Positions 61,077 to 64,000 of a DNA stretch of 64,000 nucleotides are shown piece by piece. Each line of letters starts with the position of its first letter. Position 1 is the stretch's first letter. The translations under genes and the position numbers were made by a program. The notes beneath the pieces were generated by a model that had not been told where the DNA came from, did no database searches, and saw nothing but the letters and a program-made list of their open reading frames with translations. This DNA comes from Symbiodinium sp. CCMP2592 (taxonomy: Eukaryota > Sar > Dinophyceae > Suessiales > Symbiodiniaceae), in assembly GCA_905221615.1 (NCBI GenBank), contig CAJNDT010004557.1:1607001-1671000 (forward strand), given 5' to 3'.

Positions 61077-61090
61077 CAGAGAGAGAGAAT
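60888..61090. repeat. Two GA microsatellites with unique spacer
   Basis: GA runs at 60889-60906 and 61030-61090. The second is preceded by four GCAA units. Confidence 0.9.
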
Positions 61091-61286
61091 TTGCATCAAG
61101 ACCCACGGACCGTCACAGAAACTGCACAAAAGTTGGCGGCTCTGATCATTCAAGGTGCGCCGCTTTCTTTGTCGTAAACCCTGAGTCCAGCATCGTCCAC
61201 GGAGAGGGTTTAGGCAGCTTGAGATTGAAAACTTGCAAAAGACCTTGACTCCCAGAACATGCCACGGATCTTATGTACATACATAC

Positions 61287-61287
61287 A

Positions 61288-61330
<43 letters not shown>
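61287..61330. repeat. AT microsatellite
   Basis: About 20 AT units. Confidence 0.95.
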
Positions 61331-61331
<1 letters not shown>

Positions 61332-61425
61332 AGATATACCACATCTAGACCAGCTTAATACACTATGACATTTTACCATATACTACAAACTGCTTAGACA
61401 ACTATAACAAATTTCACTAGACTAT

Positions 61426-61536
61426 ACCTATAGTCTCCATTGTAGTTCCTTTTTTGGTTAACCAGTTTTATGGTTAAGGTCCTATAATAGAGATTTTGGT
61501 TAACCAAAAAAAGGAACTACAATGGAGACTATAGGT
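61426..61536. mobile_element. Family A MITE-like element, copy 4
   Basis: ACCTATAGTCTCCATTGTAG then TTCCTTTTTTGGTTAACC at the left, perfectly mirrored at the right (GGTTAACCAAAAAAAGGAAC, then TACAATGGAGACTATAGGT). The sequence AACTATAACAAATTTCA lies on both sides, at about 61400 and 61550. Confidence 0.9.
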
Positions 61537-62457
61537 AGGGTTTAGGAAAACTATAACAAATTTCAATAGATTATTATATTTTGCGGTGATGTATCTTCGG
61601 ACTTGGGCCCAACTTAGACCCTTGGTTTGGGGACCAACCCAGTTCGGCAGAGTGGAGTAAGAAACCCTCATCCTTTGAAGGTTTATGGGGGAATCTATAA
61701 AGGGAACTCCAGAAAGTTGGAATATGGAATAATGGTAGGATATACATTTCAGTATATTGTAAGTTAGTATACTAGGACCCAGAGTAGGCCCTTATTCCCT
61801 TTTTAAGGGTTTAGGTTCCCTTATACCCCCCTTTAAACCAAAAAGGACACCCTTGTTATTCCTAGGTTACTCTTGGGTCTAGAATTAGTAGACATTACAG
61901 TATGTTGTCGTATATTACGGTATATATTACAGTACATTGTAGTATAATTCGAGAACCGACGATTCCCACCACCAGACAATACCCGCACATTGAAGGGACA
62001 TGGCGAGATGAGACAAGACTGCTTGTCTGACTACCTGACTGCAACACGATCATGGCCGGCCTGCTTTCGACTAAACCCGCAACCTCAAACCCTAAGCCAC
62101 TAGCTTCGAAATACGGAACATGCTGAAACAGCGGCATCCCTGAGATTCGTCGACCCTGACCCCTGTCCGTACACTTCATATATCCTAAACCTAAGCCGGA
62201 AGAGCCGTATTTCATGAAACTCTCTCTCGATGGGGCTTCGTGTTCCATGTGAATTTGGTTTGTGTGTGTGTGTAGGAGTGCTGCGTTTAGGGCTTCAAGC
62301 TTCAGGGTTTAAGTGAGAAATAAGGAACGAAGCTTCAGGAAATTAGAGATTCGGGGTTTGGTTTTGTGTTTTCGGCTGCGGGTTTGAGGTTGAGGGTTCA
62401 GGGTTCAGCTTTAACTTGCTGTTTCCGTGTTCTCTTCTTCCTCGGTTTGGCTTTCGG
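61537..62457. other. Unannotated AT-rich and telomere-word DNA
   Basis: A stretch at about 61680-61880 is rich in CCCTT/AAGGG and TAGTATACT words and may hold a degraded TIR element. No gene recognised. Confidence 0.35.
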
Positions 62458-62570
62458 CGCCCAGAGGGTCCATATACAGTATCATTATGGAATTAGGTCC
62501 CCAAAACCATAACCGGGATGGTCTGTTGGGACCTAATCCCATAATAGTATTATATATGGACCCTCTGGGG
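62458..62570. repeat. Family I short TIR element, copy 4
   Basis: CCCAGAGGGTCCATATACAG at the left; TATATGGACCCTCTGGGG at the right; core has GGAATTAGGTCCCCAAAACC mirrored by GGGACCTAATCC. Confidence 0.75.
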
Positions 62571-62602
62571 CCTTGTTCTTTACCCGAAGCACGTCAAGAA
62601 TT
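62571..62602 (+). other. Possible tiny exon between two TIR elements
   Basis: The 32 bp between elements I4 and J2 read LVLYPKHVKN in one frame. Too short to call alone. Confidence 0.15.
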
Positions 62603-62706
62603 CAAAGGGTCCTAGGTGCTGTTATGGGGGATACTTCCCTGGATCATAATAGTAATTCCTAATATGGAAACCCTACATTCTACTATATAGGTACATAGGA
62701 CCCTGT
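62603..62706. repeat. Family J short TIR element, copy 2
   Basis: AAAGGGTCCTAGGTGCTGTT at the left; CTATATAGGTACATAGGACC then CTG at the right; core CATAATAGTAATTCCTAATA as in copy 1. Confidence 0.75.
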
Positions 62707-62784
62707 CAAGATGAATACTTCGAGGCCGGGACTGGACCCCTTCCCGAAATCCTAAGCTCTGAGACATGGGGTTTACCAACAATC

Positions 62785-62868
62785 AGAGAGCCTAATATAG
62801 TACCCTAAATAGTAGGATCCTGAAGGACTCCAGAAATAAAGCACCCCTAATTTCCGATACTCCCACAT
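62785..62868. repeat. Diverged family G element
   Basis: GAGCCTAATATAGTACCCTA then AATAGTAGGATCC, ending CCCCTAATTTCCGATACTCC. The left TIR is degraded. Confidence 0.45.
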
Positions 62869-63713
62869 GTAATGTAGTAACCTCTTTAGTTGGGTTCCTT
62901 CTATGAACCCTAATATATTTGGGGGGATATAGGGCCAGGGTTTCTTAATCAGGTCCCTACATTATTCATAATTTTGGTGTTGGTTCGTGTTTGGGGCCGG
63001 CAGGTTTCGGTTGTGCCAGGGAGTCAGTGTATGGTTTAGGGTCGGTTCTAGATATACGGTATATAGTATAGGATGAGAATCGCTCGGTCTATGGCGAGTG
63101 CTCCAGCCTTTCCAGACATTCCGTCTGCAGGTTTGGCACAAAAGTTTCGGGTTTAGACAGGAGTGTCGCTGACACGCCTAGCCTATGCACTCTTTGAGTT
63201 TTGCGCGTCGAAATTTAGGCCTCAGGTCATAGTGATTGAATGTTCTTGAAACGTCCTTTCTGTTGACGTACGTTAGATTTTGGACTTTTCTCAGAAGGCG
63301 GAAGCCCTCGTGATCATGGCATGGCTGGTGCAGTCTGGGATTTCTGAGACTGTACGTTGCTATAGATGTACATGATCCTGTTGGAGGGGTTTTGCAAATA
63401 CGGATCCTGTGATTTTTATTTAGGAGACCTTCTTTTCTGAAACTCCTTTCTGGGAATCCTGACGAGATGTAGACTAGGTCCCACTTGTGCGGTTTGGGTT
63501 TTCGGGCTTTCAGAAAGCCATGCACTGCAATACTGTAGCCTGCACAGTTCTGCTAGCATCACTTCCATCCTTATTAGTTCTGCACATGCTCATGCCTTTG
63601 GAACCCACACTTCTCCACAGATAATCTGTGTGCCACCGAAACTTATGGGGTGACATGCAGGTCCTGTTTGAAGATGGCATCGGGCCAACAACCAGCGCGA
63701 AATCACATGGGAC
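62869..63713. other. Unannotated DNA
   Basis: No supported gene. The minus-strand frame at 63178-63525 (115 codons) has no visible motif. Confidence 0.35.
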
Positions 63714-63928
63714 TGTATGATATCAGGGGCGATGCTGTCTGGAGTTGCGCAACCTTCAGATTCATCTTCCAGCATACGAGCACGGCCGTTTGCAGTTTGC
63801 AGTCGGACCGAGGACTCAGCGCTGAAGGCCCAGGAGATTTCCTTGACGCAGCGCCTTGCTTTGGATGAGTTTCCTTTATTCTCCAACATGCCTGATCAAA
63901 AAACCGCGAGTTCTACGGTTCGATGATC
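63714..63928 (+). CDS. Exon-like 3' segment, product unknown
   Basis: The frame reads MISGAMLSGVAQPSDSSSSI, then EDSALKAQEISLTQRLALDE, then FPLFSNMPDQKTASSTVR and TGA at 63924-63926. Composition and third-position bias look coding. Just upstream, a different frame reads MQVLFEDGIGPTTSAKSHG (63653-63712), which may be another exon or a frameshifted part. Opposite-strand frames are also open, so the call is tentative. Confidence 0.3.
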
Positions 63929-64000
63929 CGTCATGCAAACCTTTTGGGCATCCTTCGTAGCCCTGATCATTAAGACATCATGGAAATTTTGGCGAGCTCT

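Overview
The window looks like nuclear DNA of a dinoflagellate, most likely a suessialean or Symbiodiniaceae-type genome; the species cannot be read from the sequence. The reasons are: (i) degenerate TTTAGGG/CCCTAAA telomere-type words scattered through almost all non-coding DNA on both strands; (ii) introns that keep the reading frame only with the non-canonical 5' splice sites GC and GA; (iii) a probable relic of the dinoflagellate spliced leader 54 bases upstream of a start codon; (iv) very sparse coding sequence broken by many short elements with terminal inverted repeats (TIRs). No bacterial, organellar, CRISPR or prophage content was seen.

Layout. 1-20 kb: repeat-rich DNA with microsatellites, telomere-like tracts, about twelve families of 70-200 bp TIR elements (called A to L here), and small exon-like islands at about 2.2, 4.3-4.8, 9.05 and 10.4 kb. 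20.1-23.5 kb: a complete alpha-glucan (glycogen/starch) phosphorylase gene on the + strand, with five exons and 894 codons plus stop. Its four introns all lie in the first 1.1 kb and the last exon is 2.3 kb long. 24.9-32.3 kb: a string of small exon-like islands on the + strand (acidic or coiled-coil type), separated by a 480 bp CAA microsatellite and repeats; they may belong to one or two multi-exon genes. 33.50-46.94 kb: a 13.4 kb, apparently full-length and intact LINE-type retrotransposon on the + strand, with a 14 bp target-site duplication, ORF1, a giant ORF2 (RNase H, then AP-type endonuclease, then reverse transcriptase, then zinc finger) and a short ACAAG-repeat tail. 48.5-49.3 kb: a small unrecognised gene in several exons. 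51.75-53.42 kb: a gene for an unrecognised repeat protein, interrupted by a 107 bp TIR intron. 53.4-64 kb: more repeats with a few exon-like islands.

The unifying theme is intron gain by mobile DNA. Introns 1 and 4 of the phosphorylase gene are related to each other, carry TIRs and sit between short target duplications. The intron of the repeat-protein gene closely matches an intergenic repeat at 14.83-14.97 kb. Phosphorylase intron 3 is a telomere-like CCCTAAA array inserted between two copies of a 17 bp exon sequence, and that duplication supplies both splice sites. Several other TIR elements sit inside or beside exon-like sequence. With the spliced-leader relic, the simplest reading is that the phosphorylase gene is a retrocopy of a trans-spliced mRNA that later regained introns. 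The most novel single object is probably the LINE, for its unusual domain order and for a threefold-repeated region of about 300-400 residues per unit, of unknown function, in the N-terminal half of ORF2.
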